A stretch of 51,773 nucleotides of DNA, from assembly GCA_035535315.1 (NCBI GenBank), contig DATLQD010000038.1, positions 1 to 51,773 on the forward strand, read 5' to 3'. The notes below the pieces were generated by a model. That model searched no databases. It was not told the origin of the DNA and was given only the letters and a program-made list of their open reading frames with translations. Source of the DNA: DASQGA01 sp035535315. GTDB lineage: Bacteria; Actinomycetota; Thermoleophilia; Gaiellales; Gaiellaceae. The first letter of the stretch is position 1. Each line of letters opens with the position of its first letter. The position numbers and the translations under genes were made by a program. Shown piece after piece: positions 1 through 9,024 of the stretch.

Positions 1-2018
1 ACGATCTCGATCGCCCGGTCGAGCAAGGGATCCTCGTCGGGGTCGAATTCGCCGCCGGAGTCGTCGTCCACGACGACGACCGGAGCCTCGAGGAGCGATT
101 CGTCAAGCTCCTGCTCACGCTGTCCGCGGCACTGCTCGACGATGAGCGCGATCTCCTCCTCGCTCACGTAGGCGCCCTGGACGCGCTGCAGGCGCGACGT
201 TCCGAGCGGCTTGAAGAGCATGTCGCCCTGCCCGAGGAGGCTCTCGGCCCCGGAGGTGTCCAGGATGACGCGGCTATCGGTCATGCTCGAGACGGCGAAG
301 GCGATCCGCGAGGGCACGTTGGCCTTGATCATCCCGGTGATGACGTCGACCGACGGGCGCTGCGTCGCCAGAACGAGATGGATGCCCACGGCCCGGGACT
401 TCTGCGCCAGGCGGATGACGGCGTCTTCGACCTCCTGCGGCGAGATCATCATCAGGTCTGCAAGCTCGTCGATCACGACGAGGAGATAAGGCAGCGGCTC
501 GTCTCCGCGCGCGGCGAGGGCCTTGTTCAGCTCCGACAGGTTCCGCGCGCGTGCAAGGCTCATCCGCTCGTACCGGTGCTCCATTTCCGCAAGGATGTTG
601 GCGAGGACGGCTGCGGCGGCCTTCGCATTCGAGACCACCGGCGTCAAGAGATGCGGAATCGATTCGTAGAGCCCGAGCTCGACTCGTTTCGGGTCGACGA
701 GGATCATCCGAACCTGATCGGGCGTGGACCGCAGGAGGATCGAGCAGATCATCGTGTTCAGGCAGCCCGACTTGCCCGAGCCGGTCGTGCCGGCGATCAG
801 GATGTGCGGCATCCGAGCGAGATCGGCCCACACCGAAGCTCCCGAGATGTCCTTCCCGAGCCAGACCGAGACCGGGCTGGCAGCGGCGGGAAACTCGTCG
901 TAGATGTCGCCGAGAGTGACGATGTTGGGCGCGAGGTTCGGAACCTCGACTCCGACCGCCTGCTTCCCGGGAATCGGCGCAAGAATGCGGATCTCCGTCG
1001 TCGCGAGCGCGTAGGCAAGGTCATCCTTGAGCGCCGCGACCTTCCCCACTTTCGTTCCCGGAGCAAGCTGGAGCTCGTAGCGCGTCACCCGCGGTCCCGA
1101 GACCTGGCCCGAGAGAGTCGCCTCGACCCCGAAGTTCGCAAGCGCCTGGACGAGTGCCTCGGCGGTGCGCTCCATCGCCTTGGCCGGCTGACCACCGGCG
1201 GGGCGCGAGCGCTTGAGCACGCCGGCGTCCGGAAGCCGGTACGCCTCGCGGTCCGAGCTTCCGGCCGGGACGAACGGCAGGGCCTCCTGCGAGCCGGAGC
1301 TGGATTCCTGCGTGTCGTCGAGCTGGGCAGCAAGATTGACGGCGGGCATGTGCTCCGACTGGTGATCCGACACCAGATCCGGATAGGCGGTGGCGCCGTC
1401 GACCGGCGGTCTGGACGGCTCGGCCGCCGGTGCGGGCTCCGGAGGAAGCGCGGGCCGCGGGCGCTGGACGCTACGGCGCGCGACGGCGGCCGTTTCGCGG
1501 GCGGCGCGTGCGGACCGGCGCAGGACGGCACCTACGGACGCCCCGGTGACGAGGATCGCACCCGCGCTAAAGGCGAATGTCCCGAGGAGGAACGTGCCCG
1601 TCTGTCCGATCAGGCTGCCGAGGGTCGACTCGAGAGCGTCTCCCAGCGCTCCGCCACGGTCGCTTCCGAGCAGCCCGAGGACACCGAAGGCAAGAAGCAC
1701 GATCCCGGTCCGGAAGGGCTTCACGTCGACGAGACCCGAGCGGGCGACCATCAGGCCTCCCACGCCGACGAGGGCAAATGGCAGGGCGAAGCGAGCGGCA
1801 CCCACGGCGTCTGCAAGGGCGTCGTCCACGTTCTCGCCGACGACGCCGCCGTCCCAGCCGAAGAGGAGAACGGCCGCGAGAAAGAGGCCGGCGCAGGCGA
1901 GGCCGAGCCCGATCAGCTCGGGATGCGCGGCCGCATGCTTGACCCGTGACCGTCGCTTCTTCTTTACCCGGGCGGGCGTGCGGGGACGCGGCTTCCTAGC
2001 GGGCTTGCGCTTCGCCAT
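1..2018 (-). CDS. ftsK: FtsK/SpoIIIE DNA translocase (3' end cut by window edge)
   Basis: Membrane-anchored ATPase that pumps chromosomal DNA through the division septum. Read from ATG at 2018 with an AAAGGG Shine-Dalgarno about 6 nt upstream. A basic N-terminus (residues 1-30) is followed by four predicted membrane segments (about 35-55, 70-88, 97-110, 130-150), a proline/charged linker, the alpha domain, then the RecA-like motor with Walker A GTTGSGKS near residue 405 and Walker B ending in LLVVIDELADL near residue 515. At about 670 codons the frame is still open at base 3, so the extreme C-terminus and any DNA-reading gamma domain lie outside the window. It is last in the run dapB-dapA-rnj-...-ftsK, its usual Gram-positive neighbourhood. 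The family assignment is secure. Confidence 0.95.
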   Translation of the reverse strand, partial: MAKRKPARKPRPRTPARVKKKRRSRVKHAAAHPELIGLGLACAGLFLAAVLLFGWDGGVVGENVDDALADAVGAARFALPFALVGVGGLMVARSGLVDVKPFRTGIVLLAFGVLGLLGSDRGGALGDALESTLGSLIGQTGTFLLGTFAFSAGAILVTGASVGAVLRRSARAARETAAVARRSVQRPRPALPPEPAPAAEPSRPPVDGATAYPDLVSDHQSEHMPAVNLAAQLDDTQESSSGSQEALPFVPAGSSDREAYRLPDAGVLKRSRPAGGQPAKAMERTAEALVQALANFGVEATLSGQVSGPRVTRYELQLAPGTKVGKVAALKDDLAYALATTEIRILAPIPGKQAVGVEVPNLAPNIVTLGDIYDEFPAAASPVSVWLGKDISGASVWADLARMPHILIAGTTGSGKSGCLNTMICSILLRSTPDQVRMILVDPKRVELGLYESIPHLLTPVVSNAKAAAAVLANILAEMEHRYERMSLARARNLSELNKALAARGDEPLPYLLVVIDELADLMMISPQEVEDAVIRLAQKSRAVGIHLVLATQRPSVDVITGMIKANVPSRIAFAVSSMTDSRVILDTSGAESLLGQGDMLFKPLGTSRLQRVQGAYVSEEEIALIVEQCRGQREQELDESLLEAPVVVVDDDSGGEFDPDEDPLLDRAIEI

Positions 2019-2063
2019 GCCAGCCCTTTCGCGGGCGGGCGGCGTGCTCCTGCTCCCGGGAAC

Positions 2064-2993
2064 CTATGGAAAGCCGGCGAGCCGCTCGACGAGAACCTCG
2101 AGAAAAGCCTCCGAGTCGATGTCCACCGCGACGGCGCAGTTGGGCTCTCGATCAGTGCGCCGCCAGAGATCGACGACGGTCCGTCCCCGGCAGAGCTCGG
2201 AGTCGGTTTCGACGACGACGTTCCGGCGCAGCGTCTTGACGAGCTCGGGCCGGGCGACGAAGGCCACCGCCACAGCGTCGTGGACCGGCGAGCCCGGAAA
2301 GTTGTACGTCTCCGCGTGAAAGCGGTGATAGAAGGCGAACAGGTCCGCCACGAACGCACCGGTGCGACCGGACGCGCGCAGGCGGTCTGCGTGCTTCGGC
2401 AGGAGCAGTGCTTTGTGGGTGACGTCGAGGCCGATCATCGTCACGTCGAGGCCGCTCGAGAAGACTCGCGCCGCCGCCTCGGGATCCGCCCAGATGTTGA
2501 ACTCCGCGGCGGGAGTGACATTCCCCTCCGCGATTGCGCCGCCCATGAGCACGATCCGGTCAACCCGCCCAGCCGCCTCGGGACACCGCTCGATCAGGAC
2601 CGCGACATTGGTCAGGGGCCCGGTTGCGACGAGCGTCACCGGCAGGTCGGTGTCGCAAATTCGGGCAGCCGTGAAGTTGACCGCATCGTCCTCTACGACC
2701 CCCCGCTTCGGCTCGGGGAGGTCCGGGCCGTCGAGACCGCTTTCTCCGTGCACGTCGCTGGCGACGTATGGGTCCCGCTCGAGGGGCCGATCCGCCCCCG
2801 CGGCCACGGGGACGTCTTCGCGGGCGACGAAGTCGAGCACGCGGAGGGCGTTCGCCGTGGTCTTCGCGAGCGTCTGGTTGCCGGCGACGGTGGTCACGCC
2901 GAGAAGCTCGAGCTCGGGGCTCGCCAGCGCGAGGAGGATCGCCATCGCGTCGTCGTGGCCTGGGTCGCAGTCGAGCAGGATCGAAGTACCCAT
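2064..2993 (-). CDS. inosine/uridine-preferring nucleoside hydrolase (IunH/RihA family)
   Basis: Hydrolyses the N-glycosidic bond of ribonucleosides to give free base and ribose, for salvage. The Ca2+-binding signature DCDPGHDDA sits at residues 8-16, and the C-terminal SPVHDAVAVAF carries the expected catalytic His/Asp pair. At 309 aa it has the normal family length. Its ATG overlaps the stop of the upstream ribokinase gene (TGATG), so the two are translationally coupled. The pairing makes sense: the hydrolase releases ribose and the kinase phosphorylates it. Base preference cannot be read from sequence by eye. Confidence 0.92.
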   Translation of the reverse strand: MGTSILLDCDPGHDDAMAILLALASPELELLGVTTVAGNQTLAKTTANALRVLDFVAREDVPVAAGADRPLERDPYVASDVHGESGLDGPDLPEPKRGVVEDDAVNFTAARICDTDLPVTLVATGPLTNVAVLIERCPEAAGRVDRIVLMGGAIAEGNVTPAAEFNIWADPEAAARVFSSGLDVTMIGLDVTHKALLLPKHADRLRASGRTGAFVADLFAFYHRFHAETYNFPGSPVHDAVAVAFVARPELVKTLRRNVVVETDSELCRGRTVVDLWRRTDREPNCAVAVDIDSEAFLEVLVERLAGFP

Positions 2994-3844
2994 CAGGCGC
3001 TGAGTATGGCGTCGACCTCAGCCGCCGTGGGGAGGGAGCTCTGCGCACCGGGACGGCTCGCTGCGATCGCGCCTGCGGCGCACGCGCGTCGGAGCGCCTC
3101 CTCCCTGGAACGACCCTCGAGGAGGCAGACAGCGAGGCAGGCGCAGAACGCGTCCCCTGCTGCAGTACCGTCCACAGCGTGCACCCCCGGCGGGACGGCG
3201 CGCGCGATCTCCTTTCCGTCCTCGAGCAGGAGCGCTCCCTCGGCGCCCAGCGTCAGCGCGAAGAGCCCGTCGAGTGGCGTCGAGCCAAGCGTCTCGAGCT
3301 CGAATGAGTTCGCGACGATCAGGTCAGCTCGCGCCAGCACCTCCTCGGGCACGATCCGTGCCGGGGCGGCATTCAGGCAGAACATGCCGCGGGTCTGATC
3401 GGCGGCGGCCGCAACCGCCTCGATTGGAACCTCGAGCTGGCACAGCACCCCGTCCGCGTCTGCGAGCTCGAAGTCGTCCGCGCCGAGAGACCGGTTGGCC
3501 CCCGGTACGACGACGATCTGGTTGTCGCCAAGCTCGGAGACGAGGATCATGGCGAGGCCGGTCGGCTCGCCCGCCGCGATCCGGAGCCCGGTGAGATCTA
3601 CGCCGGCGCCCTCCAGCCCGCGCCTCGCCTCGGCCGCGATCTCGTCGTCTCCCACGCAGCCCACGAACCGCACCTCCGCCCCCAGGCGAGCGGCTGCCAC
3701 CGCCTGGTTCGCGCCCTTCCCGCCTGGGACGCGGGAAAGCTCCGCGTCGGTAAGCGTCTCGCCGGGACGAGGCAAGCGCTCGACGCTCGCGACCAGGTCG
3801 AGGTTGATGCTTCCGACGACGGTGATGCGCGGACGCGCCGCCAC
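2993..3844 (-). CDS. rbsK: ribokinase (PfkB family)
   Basis: Phosphorylates D-ribose to ribose-5-phosphate with ATP. The N-terminal strand GSINLDLV (about residues 11-18) and the substrate-binding GGKGANQAVAAARLGA segment (about 41-56) are typical of ribokinases. The C-terminal anion-hole motif reads DGTAAGDAF, with Ala in place of the more usual first Gly of GAGD but the catalytic Asp kept. The product is 283 aa, slightly short but complete. The start is GTG at 3844. It overlaps the nucleoside hydrolase start by one base. A related PfkB sugar or nucleoside kinase is the main alternative, but the hydrolase partner favours ribose. Confidence 0.88.
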   Translation of the reverse strand: MAARPRITVVGSINLDLVASVERLPRPGETLTDAELSRVPGGKGANQAVAAARLGAEVRFVGCVGDDEIAAEARRGLEGAGVDLTGLRIAAGEPTGLAMILVSELGDNQIVVVPGANRSLGADDFELADADGVLCQLEVPIEAVAAAADQTRGMFCLNAAPARIVPEEVLARADLIVANSFELETLGSTPLDGLFALTLGAEGALLLEDGKEIARAVPPGVHAVDGTAAGDAFCACLAVCLLEGRSREEALRRACAAGAIAASRPGAQSSLPTAAEVDAILSA

Positions 3845-3853
3845 CTAGAAAGC

Positions 3854-4405
3854 CTAGGCGGCGAGGGCACGGAGATCGTCGACCGCGCCTCCGAAGAGAT
3901 TCTCACGCAGGTCGAAGAGACCGGCCCACAGGGACGAGCGGTCGGGCACCGTCTCCATCCGGGCCGACGTGGCGAGGCCCTGAAGCGCCCGGACGAGCAC
4001 CGCCAGCTCCAGGTACGCCTGTGCCACCCGCCGCGGACACGCGGTCACGCCTGCCCGGCGGAGGACGTCCTCCCACTCGAGCACCTCCCCCGGTCCAGGC
4101 TCGCCGTACCACGAACGACCCTCGGCACCTTCCGGCTCGAGCTCGAGGAGGAAGCGCCCGAGCGGTCGTTCGAGCCCGGCGAGCGCGGTCTCGGCCCGCT
4201 CGGCCGCGCGCCGTAATGCGGCCTCGCGCCGGGGGACCGTCGAAGGCTCGGGCTCGCCCCTCGCCCAGCGGTCGAGCAGTCGGCAGAAGGCCAGTGCGGC
4301 CACTTCGCTCGCTGTCAGGGAGCGGATGAGCTTCGTCGCGGTCGGGTCGGAGACGCCGTAGCAGCGGACGAGCCCGGGCCAGCCGAGCGTGGTCGCATTG
4401 TTCAT
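3854..4405 (-). CDS. hypothetical protein, mostly alpha-helical
   Basis: I do not recognise this protein. Two starts are possible: GTG at 4411 or ATG at 4405. I prefer ATG because AAAGG lies about 7-8 nt upstream of it, whereas for GTG it would be immediately adjacent. The product is about 183 aa with no signal peptide or membrane segment. It is rich in Leu, Ala, Arg and Glu and looks helical throughout, with a central proline-rich break. Two cysteines (around residues 18 and 40) and one near residue 134 do not form an obvious metal site. It lies 9 bp upstream of ribokinase and 27 bp after rnj, so it is probably co-transcribed with both. Codon use matches its neighbours. Confidence 0.75.
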   Translation of the reverse strand: MNNATTLGWPGLVRCYGVSDPTATKLIRSLTASEVAALAFCRLLDRWARGEPEPSTVPRREAALRRAAERAETALAGLERPLGRFLLELEPEGAEGRSWYGEPGPGEVLEWEDVLRRAGVTACPRRVAQAYLELAVLVRALQGLATSARMETVPDRSSLWAGLFDLRENLFGGAVDDLRALAA

Positions 4406-4438
4406 ACCCACACCTTTACAGCAAGGACACGGACTCGG

Positions 4439-6100
4439 CTACACCTCAACGACAACCGGGAGGATCATGGGCCGGCGCCCCGTGCGCTCGTAGACGAGCT
4501 GGCTAACCGCGTCCTGGATGTGCTCCTGAAGGAGCTTCAGCTCGGTGACGCCGTCCGCGTAGCATTCGGCGAGGGTCTCCGCGACCTCCTCGCGGGCCTC
4601 CTCGAAGAGCTCGCTGTCGGTCTCGGCGAAGCCGCGGGCGATCACCTCGGGCGGGACCGGCCCCCTCCCGTTTCCCGATCCCACCGTCGCGACCACGATC
4701 AGGACGCCGCTCTCGGAGAGGTGGCGCCGGTCGCGGAGTGCTCCGTCTTTCACGTCTCCCGAGCCGGCTCGGTCGACGAAGATGCTTCCGACGTCGACCT
4801 GGTCGACGATGCGAGCTCGCCCGTCGGAGAGCTCCACGACGGAGCCGTTCTCGCCGAGGATGACGCGGTCCGGCTCGACGCCGGCATCGCGCGCGAGCCG
4901 GCCATGGGCCGCCAGCATCCTGAACTCCCCGTGCACAGGCATGACGTTTCGCGGCCGAAGCAGCGCCAAGACGGTACGAATCTCGTCGGCGTTTCCGTGG
5001 CCGGAGGTGTGCACGTTCGCGATCTCCTGGTGCAGCACCTCCGCGCCGGACCTCGTGAGGCGGTTGATCGTGTCGTGGACGCGCAACTCGTTTCCGGGCA
5101 CCGGCTTCGCCGAGATGATCACGGTGTCGCCCGCCTCCACCTCGACGTGCTGGTGATCGTGGTAGGCGATGCGGGTCAGTGCCGAAAGTGGCTCACCCTG
5201 GCTCCCCGTGCAGAGGATGAGCGTCTCCTCGGGACGAAGCTCGCCGAGGTCGGCGGGCTTCACGAGCAGCTCCTCGGGAACGTCGATGTAGCCGAGGTTC
5301 CGCGCGATGTTGACGTTCTTCCTGAGCGAGCGGCCGACGAGGGAAACCTTCCGGCCTGTCTCGATCGCGACATCGATCGCCTGTTGCACCCGGTGCACGT
5401 TGGAGGCGAAGGATGCGATCACGACCCGCCCGCCCCGGGCCGGGATGATCTGCCGGAATGCTTCGCCGACGGTGCGCTCCGACGGAGTCACGCCCGGCCT
5501 CTCGGCGTTTGTCGAATCTCCGAGCACAAGCTCGACACCGAGGTTCCCGAGCTCCGCAAGCTTGCCGACGTCGGTCCGGAAACCGTCGACAGGCGTGTGA
5601 TCGATCTTGTAGTCGCCCGTATGGACGATGCGCCCGCCAGGTGTCTCGAATGAGAGCGCGACTGCGTCGGGAATCGAGTGCGCCATGCGCGCGAAGTCCG
5701 TGCGGTAGGGCCCGATCTGAACCGGGCCGCGCTCCGGCTCGATCTCGTTGAGGTCGGCCGCCCGGAGGAGCCCGTGCTCGTCGAGCTTCGACTTCACAAG
5801 CCCGAGCGTCAGGCGGGTGCCCCAGACCTGCGGGATCTCCACCTCGCGCATCAGGTATGGCAGCGCCCCTACGTGGTCCTCGTGCGCGTGCGTGAGGACG
5901 ACCGCCCGGATGTCCTTCGCCCGCTCCCGCAAGAGAGCGAAGTCGGGGAGGACGAGGTCGACGCCGAGGTGCTCGTCACGGGGGAAGGAGAGGCCGGCGT
6001 CGACCACGACGATGCCACCATCGCTCTCGATCGCGGTCATGTTCTTGCCGACCTCACCGAGGCCGCCAAGCGGGGTTACGCGCGTCCAGGCCGGGCTCAC
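4439..6100 (-). CDS. rnj: ribonuclease J
   Basis: Metallo-beta-lactamase/beta-CASP nuclease with 5'-3' exonuclease and endonuclease activity in mRNA decay and rRNA maturation. The zinc motif THAHEDH places the ligands at His71, His73, Asp75 and His76. Later motifs GDSTNAERPG, the beta-CASP SGHGNADE and the C-terminal HGEFR segment follow in order. At 553 aa it is full length, including the C-terminal dimerisation domain. The start is GTG at 6100. It follows dapA after a 66-bp gap that holds only a weak 7-bp inverted repeat, and it precedes ftsK by three genes, the common Gram-positive arrangement. Confidence 0.97.
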   Translation of the reverse strand: MSPAWTRVTPLGGLGEVGKNMTAIESDGGIVVVDAGLSFPRDEHLGVDLVLPDFALLRERAKDIRAVVLTHAHEDHVGALPYLMREVEIPQVWGTRLTLGLVKSKLDEHGLLRAADLNEIEPERGPVQIGPYRTDFARMAHSIPDAVALSFETPGGRIVHTGDYKIDHTPVDGFRTDVGKLAELGNLGVELVLGDSTNAERPGVTPSERTVGEAFRQIIPARGGRVVIASFASNVHRVQQAIDVAIETGRKVSLVGRSLRKNVNIARNLGYIDVPEELLVKPADLGELRPEETLILCTGSQGEPLSALTRIAYHDHQHVEVEAGDTVIISAKPVPGNELRVHDTINRLTRSGAEVLHQEIANVHTSGHGNADEIRTVLALLRPRNVMPVHGEFRMLAAHGRLARDAGVEPDRVILGENGSVVELSDGRARIVDQVDVGSIFVDRAGSGDVKDGALRDRRHLSESGVLIVVATVGSGNGRGPVPPEVIARGFAETDSELFEEAREEVAETLAECYADGVTELKLLQEHIQDAVSQLVYERTGRRPMILPVVVEV

Positions 6101-6166
6101 CGGGGCAGTGTACTTCCCGTCTGGAGCGCTTTCCCCGCAGGGTTCGCCAAGGTCACCCGCGGGAAG

Positions 6167-7051
6167 CTAGGCGCGTGCGTGCGAGAGAATGCCTGCGGCT
6201 TCGAGACCGGCCCGTACCAGCGCGACCTCGTCCTCGCTCGCGTCGACGAGCGGGAGACGCAGGCCGCCGACCTCGTGGCCGAGAAGGTTCAGCGCCGCCT
6301 TGAGCGGAATCGGGTTCGTCGTCACGGCCAGAGCCTCGAGGACGGGTTGGAGCTCGTGCTCGATCGCCTCCGCGCCCTCGGGATCGCCATCCTTGAAGCA
6401 GCGGATGAGCTCCTTCACCCGCGTGCCCACCAGGTGGGTGAAAACGAAGATCCCTCCGGTGCCGCCCAGTTCGAGGAAGGGAAGCAGGAGATCGTCGTTC
6501 CCCGCATAGAGAGCGAGGTCCGTCTCTTGCACGATCCGCTCGGCCTGGTTCAGATCGGCTGTGGCCTGCTTGACCGCTTGTACGGTCGGGATCTCTGCGA
6601 GCACGGCCAGGGTCTCGGGCTCCAGGTTCAGCACCACCCGCTGTGGGATGTTGTAGACGATGATCGGCCGGTCGCTCGCCTCCGCAATGGCGCGAAAGTG
6701 AGCGATGATCCCGGCGACGGGCGGCTTGTTGTAGTACGGGGTAACCACGAGAAAGCCGTCCACGCCGAGTCCGTGCGCCTGCTCGGTCAGATGAACGGAG
6801 TGGGCCGTCGAGTACGTGCCTGTGTTCGCGATGACCGTTGCACGAGCGCCGATCGAGTCGACGGCCGCGGCGCAGAGCTCGAGTCGCTCGTCGTCCGTGA
6901 GCGTCGGCGCTTCTCCAGTGGTTCCGGCGACGACGACTCCATCCGAACCGTTCTCCACGAGATGAAGGCAGAGGCGGCGGAACGCATCCACATCGACGGC
7001 ACCGTCCTCCCGGAACGGCGTCGCAACCGCGGTCAGGACCTCGCCCAGCAC
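6167..7051 (-). CDS. dapA: 4-hydroxy-tetrahydrodipicolinate synthase
   Basis: Condenses pyruvate with aspartate semialdehyde at the entry of the lysine/diaminopimelate pathway. The active site is visible: Lys161 (AVKQAT) for the Schiff base, Tyr133 in IVYNIP, and the GTTGE loop at 43-47. Its 294 aa is the normal length of this TIM-barrel enzyme. The start is GTG at 7051, 10 bp after the dapB stop, so dapB and dapA form one transcriptional unit. No lysine riboswitch is possible directly upstream because the gene is internal to the operon. Confidence 0.97.
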   Translation of the reverse strand: MLGEVLTAVATPFREDGAVDVDAFRRLCLHLVENGSDGVVVAGTTGEAPTLTDDERLELCAAAVDSIGARATVIANTGTYSTAHSVHLTEQAHGLGVDGFLVVTPYYNKPPVAGIIAHFRAIAEASDRPIIVYNIPQRVVLNLEPETLAVLAEIPTVQAVKQATADLNQAERIVQETDLALYAGNDDLLLPFLELGGTGGIFVFTHLVGTRVKELIRCFKDGDPEGAEAIEHELQPVLEALAVTTNPIPLKAALNLLGHEVGGLRLPLVDASEDEVALVRAGLEAAGILSHARA

Positions 7052-7061
7052 CGGTCGGATT

Positions 7062-7703
7062 CTACGCGACGAGCCTGTCGATCCCCAAGGTCACACCAGC
7101 AGGCAGTTCTTCCAGCCGCTCGAGGGCCAGGAGAACGCCGGGTACAAAGGCCTCGCGAGAGAGCGTGTCGTGCCGGATGGTCAGAAGCTGCCCCTGGCCG
7201 CCCAGCAGCACCTCCTGATGGGCCACGAGGCCCGGCAGGCGGACGCTGTGGATCGGCACGTCTCCTTCCAGGCGGGCGGCCGTTGCCTTCGCCGTGCCCG
7301 AGGGCGCATCCAGCTTCGCCTCGTCGTGGAGCTCGACGATCTCCGCACGCGGCAGCCAGTGAGCCGCCTCCTCCGCGAAGCGCATCATGAGAATTGCGCC
7401 GAGCGCGAAGTTCGGAGCGACGAGGCATGGGATCTCGCGCTCCCGGGCGAGGGTATCCAGGGCCTCCACGTCCGCGTCCTGGAGGCCCGTCGTGCCGACC
7501 ACGCAAGGGATCCCCGCAGCAAGGCAACCCTCGACGTTCGCGCGGACGGCGTCCGGGCGCGTGAAGTCGATCGCCACGTCGTACCCGGCGGGCACGGCTC
7601 CGTTTCCGGAGCCGACGCCCTGCACTTCGTGCCCCGCCTTCGCGAGCGCCGGGCCGAGGACCGTCCCGACCTTCCCCCCTGCTCCGAAGAGGAGAATCTT
7701 CAC
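7062..7703 (-). CDS. dapB: 4-hydroxy-tetrahydrodipicolinate reductase
   Basis: Reduces hydroxytetrahydrodipicolinate with NAD(P)H, the step after DapA. The Rossmann loop GAGGKVG is at residues 7-13, GTTG at 70-73, and the family signature ends DAPSGTA at 132-138. In the catalytic segment the usual His-His pair reads His126-Asp127, so the second His is replaced while the first and Lys130 are kept. At 213 aa it is shorter than the 240-270 aa enzymes, close to compact bacterial forms. The GTG start at 7703 overlaps the upstream protease stop as GTGA. The C-terminal half keeps the tetramerisation and substrate core. Confidence 0.94.
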   Translation of the reverse strand: MKILLFGAGGKVGTVLGPALAKAGHEVQGVGSGNGAVPAGYDVAIDFTRPDAVRANVEGCLAAGIPCVVGTTGLQDADVEALDTLAREREIPCLVAPNFALGAILMMRFAEEAAHWLPRAEIVELHDEAKLDAPSGTAKATAARLEGDVPIHSVRLPGLVAHQEVLLGGQGQLLTIRHDTLSREAFVPGVLLALERLEELPAGVTLGIDRLVA

Positions 7704-9001
7704 GCGGCCGCTGCGACGAGCCCCGGCGAGATGCGCTCGACCGCGTCGACGAAGCGCTCCTCGCTCGGCCCGATCGCGGCGACGGACAGCCTTTCCTCCG
7801 CGAGCAAGAGCGCCGCGAGTCCAGCCACCGCGTCGCGGTCGACGGCCTCGATCTCAGCGATGACGCGGTCTAGTGACAGGATCTCGCTGTCGGTCACCAG
7901 GGACTTCCCGAGTCTGCTCATCCGGTTGGACGTCAACTCCATCGAGAGCATCACCCGGCCTTTGAGGTTCTCCTTCGCGCGCTCGAGCTCGTCGTCCCCG
8001 AGCTCCCCGGCCGCGACTGCGGCGATCTGCTCGCGCAGGATCTCGAGACAGGCGGCGAGATTCTCCTCCCGCGTGCCCACGTAGGCACCGATCTGACCCG
8101 TGTCGGCGTATTGCGATGCAAACGTGTACACCGCGTAGGCGAGACCGCGCTTCTCGCGGATCTCCTGGAAGAGCCGGGACGAGGCCGAGCCGCCGAGCAC
8201 GCTGTCCAGGATCGAAGCTGTGAACCGCCGCCGGTCCGACCGTGCGATACCTGGTGCACCGACGCAGATGTGGTACTGCTCGGTGTCCTTTCGCTGGAAG
8301 CGAAGACTCGGGCTCGGCGCATCGACGAACGGTGCCCGAGCGCCGGCCCGGCGGGCCGGTGGGCCCGGGCTCTTGGCGCTCATCCGCTCCACGAGCTCCA
8401 CCACCCGGTCGTGCTCGAGGTGCCCGGCGGCGGCGACCACGACGTTGTCGGGCCGGTAGCGGGCGCGATGGTAAGCGGAGACAGCGCGGCGCGAGACGTT
8501 TGCGATTACGTCCGCGGAGCCGAGTACCGGCCGGCCGAGTGGATGGTCGCCGAAGACCGTCTCCGTGATCAGGTCATGGACGAGCTCCTGCGGCGCGTCC
8601 TCGACCATTGCGATCTCCTCGAGGACGACCTCCCGCTCGGCGTCGAGATCGGCGAGGCGGGGAGCGAACACCATGTCGGTTATTACGTCCATGGCATCCT
8701 CGAGGTGTTCGTCGAGCACGCGAGCGAAGACGACTGTGTAGTCCCGACCCGTCGAAGCGTTGAGCTCGCCGCCGAACGTATCGAAGATCTCTGCGATCTC
8801 GAGCGCGGAATAGGAGCGGGAGCCCTTGAAGAGCAGGTGCTCGAGAAAATGGCTCAGGCCGGCGTGGGCGACGTCCTCGTCCCGCGAGCCGGCGCCGATC
8901 CAGATCCCGAGCGCGACGGAGCGAACGCTCGGGAGCGGCTCCGTCACCACCCGGGCGCCGCCGTCGAGAGTCGTGAGGAGGTAGCTCTCCACCGGTCGCA
9001 T
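7700..9001 (-). CDS. M16 family zinc peptidase (processing-protease-like)
   Basis: A pitrilysin/mitochondrial-processing-peptidase-type zinc protease. The inverted zinc motif HFLEH is at residues 51-55 (His51, Glu54, His55), with the distal ligand in the EREVVLEEI helix near 122-130. Both halves typical of a 420-440 aa single-chain M16B subunit are present. I start it at ATG 9001 (433 aa) because the longer frame to 9169 only adds low-quality sequence that overlaps the reductase gene in another frame. It sits between pnp and dapB, where a PepR/YmxG-type M16 protease is normally found in Gram-positive genomes. The physiological substrate is unknown. Confidence 0.93.
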   Translation of the reverse strand: MRPVESYLLTTLDGGARVVTEPLPSVRSVALGIWIGAGSRDEDVAHAGLSHFLEHLLFKGSRSYSALEIAEIFDTFGGELNASTGRDYTVVFARVLDEHLEDAMDVITDMVFAPRLADLDAEREVVLEEIAMVEDAPQELVHDLITETVFGDHPLGRPVLGSADVIANVSRRAVSAYHRARYRPDNVVVAAAGHLEHDRVVELVERMSAKSPGPPARRAGARAPFVDAPSPSLRFQRKDTEQYHICVGAPGIARSDRRRFTASILDSVLGGSASSRLFQEIREKRGLAYAVYTFASQYADTGQIGAYVGTREENLAACLEILREQIAAVAAGELGDDELERAKENLKGRVMLSMELTSNRMSRLGKSLVTDSEILSLDRVIAEIEAVDRDAVAGLAALLLAEERLSVAAIGPSEERFVDAVERISPGLVAAAA

Positions 9002-9024
9002 CGTAGCCGGGTGCGAAGTGGTAG

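Noticed and set aside
378..1949. 523-codon plus-strand open frame
   Set aside because: It is antisense to ftsK, whose protein motifs are unambiguous; high GC makes long antisense frames common here.
6101..6166. Inverted repeat CTTCCCG/CGGGAAG between dapA and rnj
   Set aside because: Only 7 bp with a loop of more than 40 nt and no U-tract; likely chance in GC-rich DNA.
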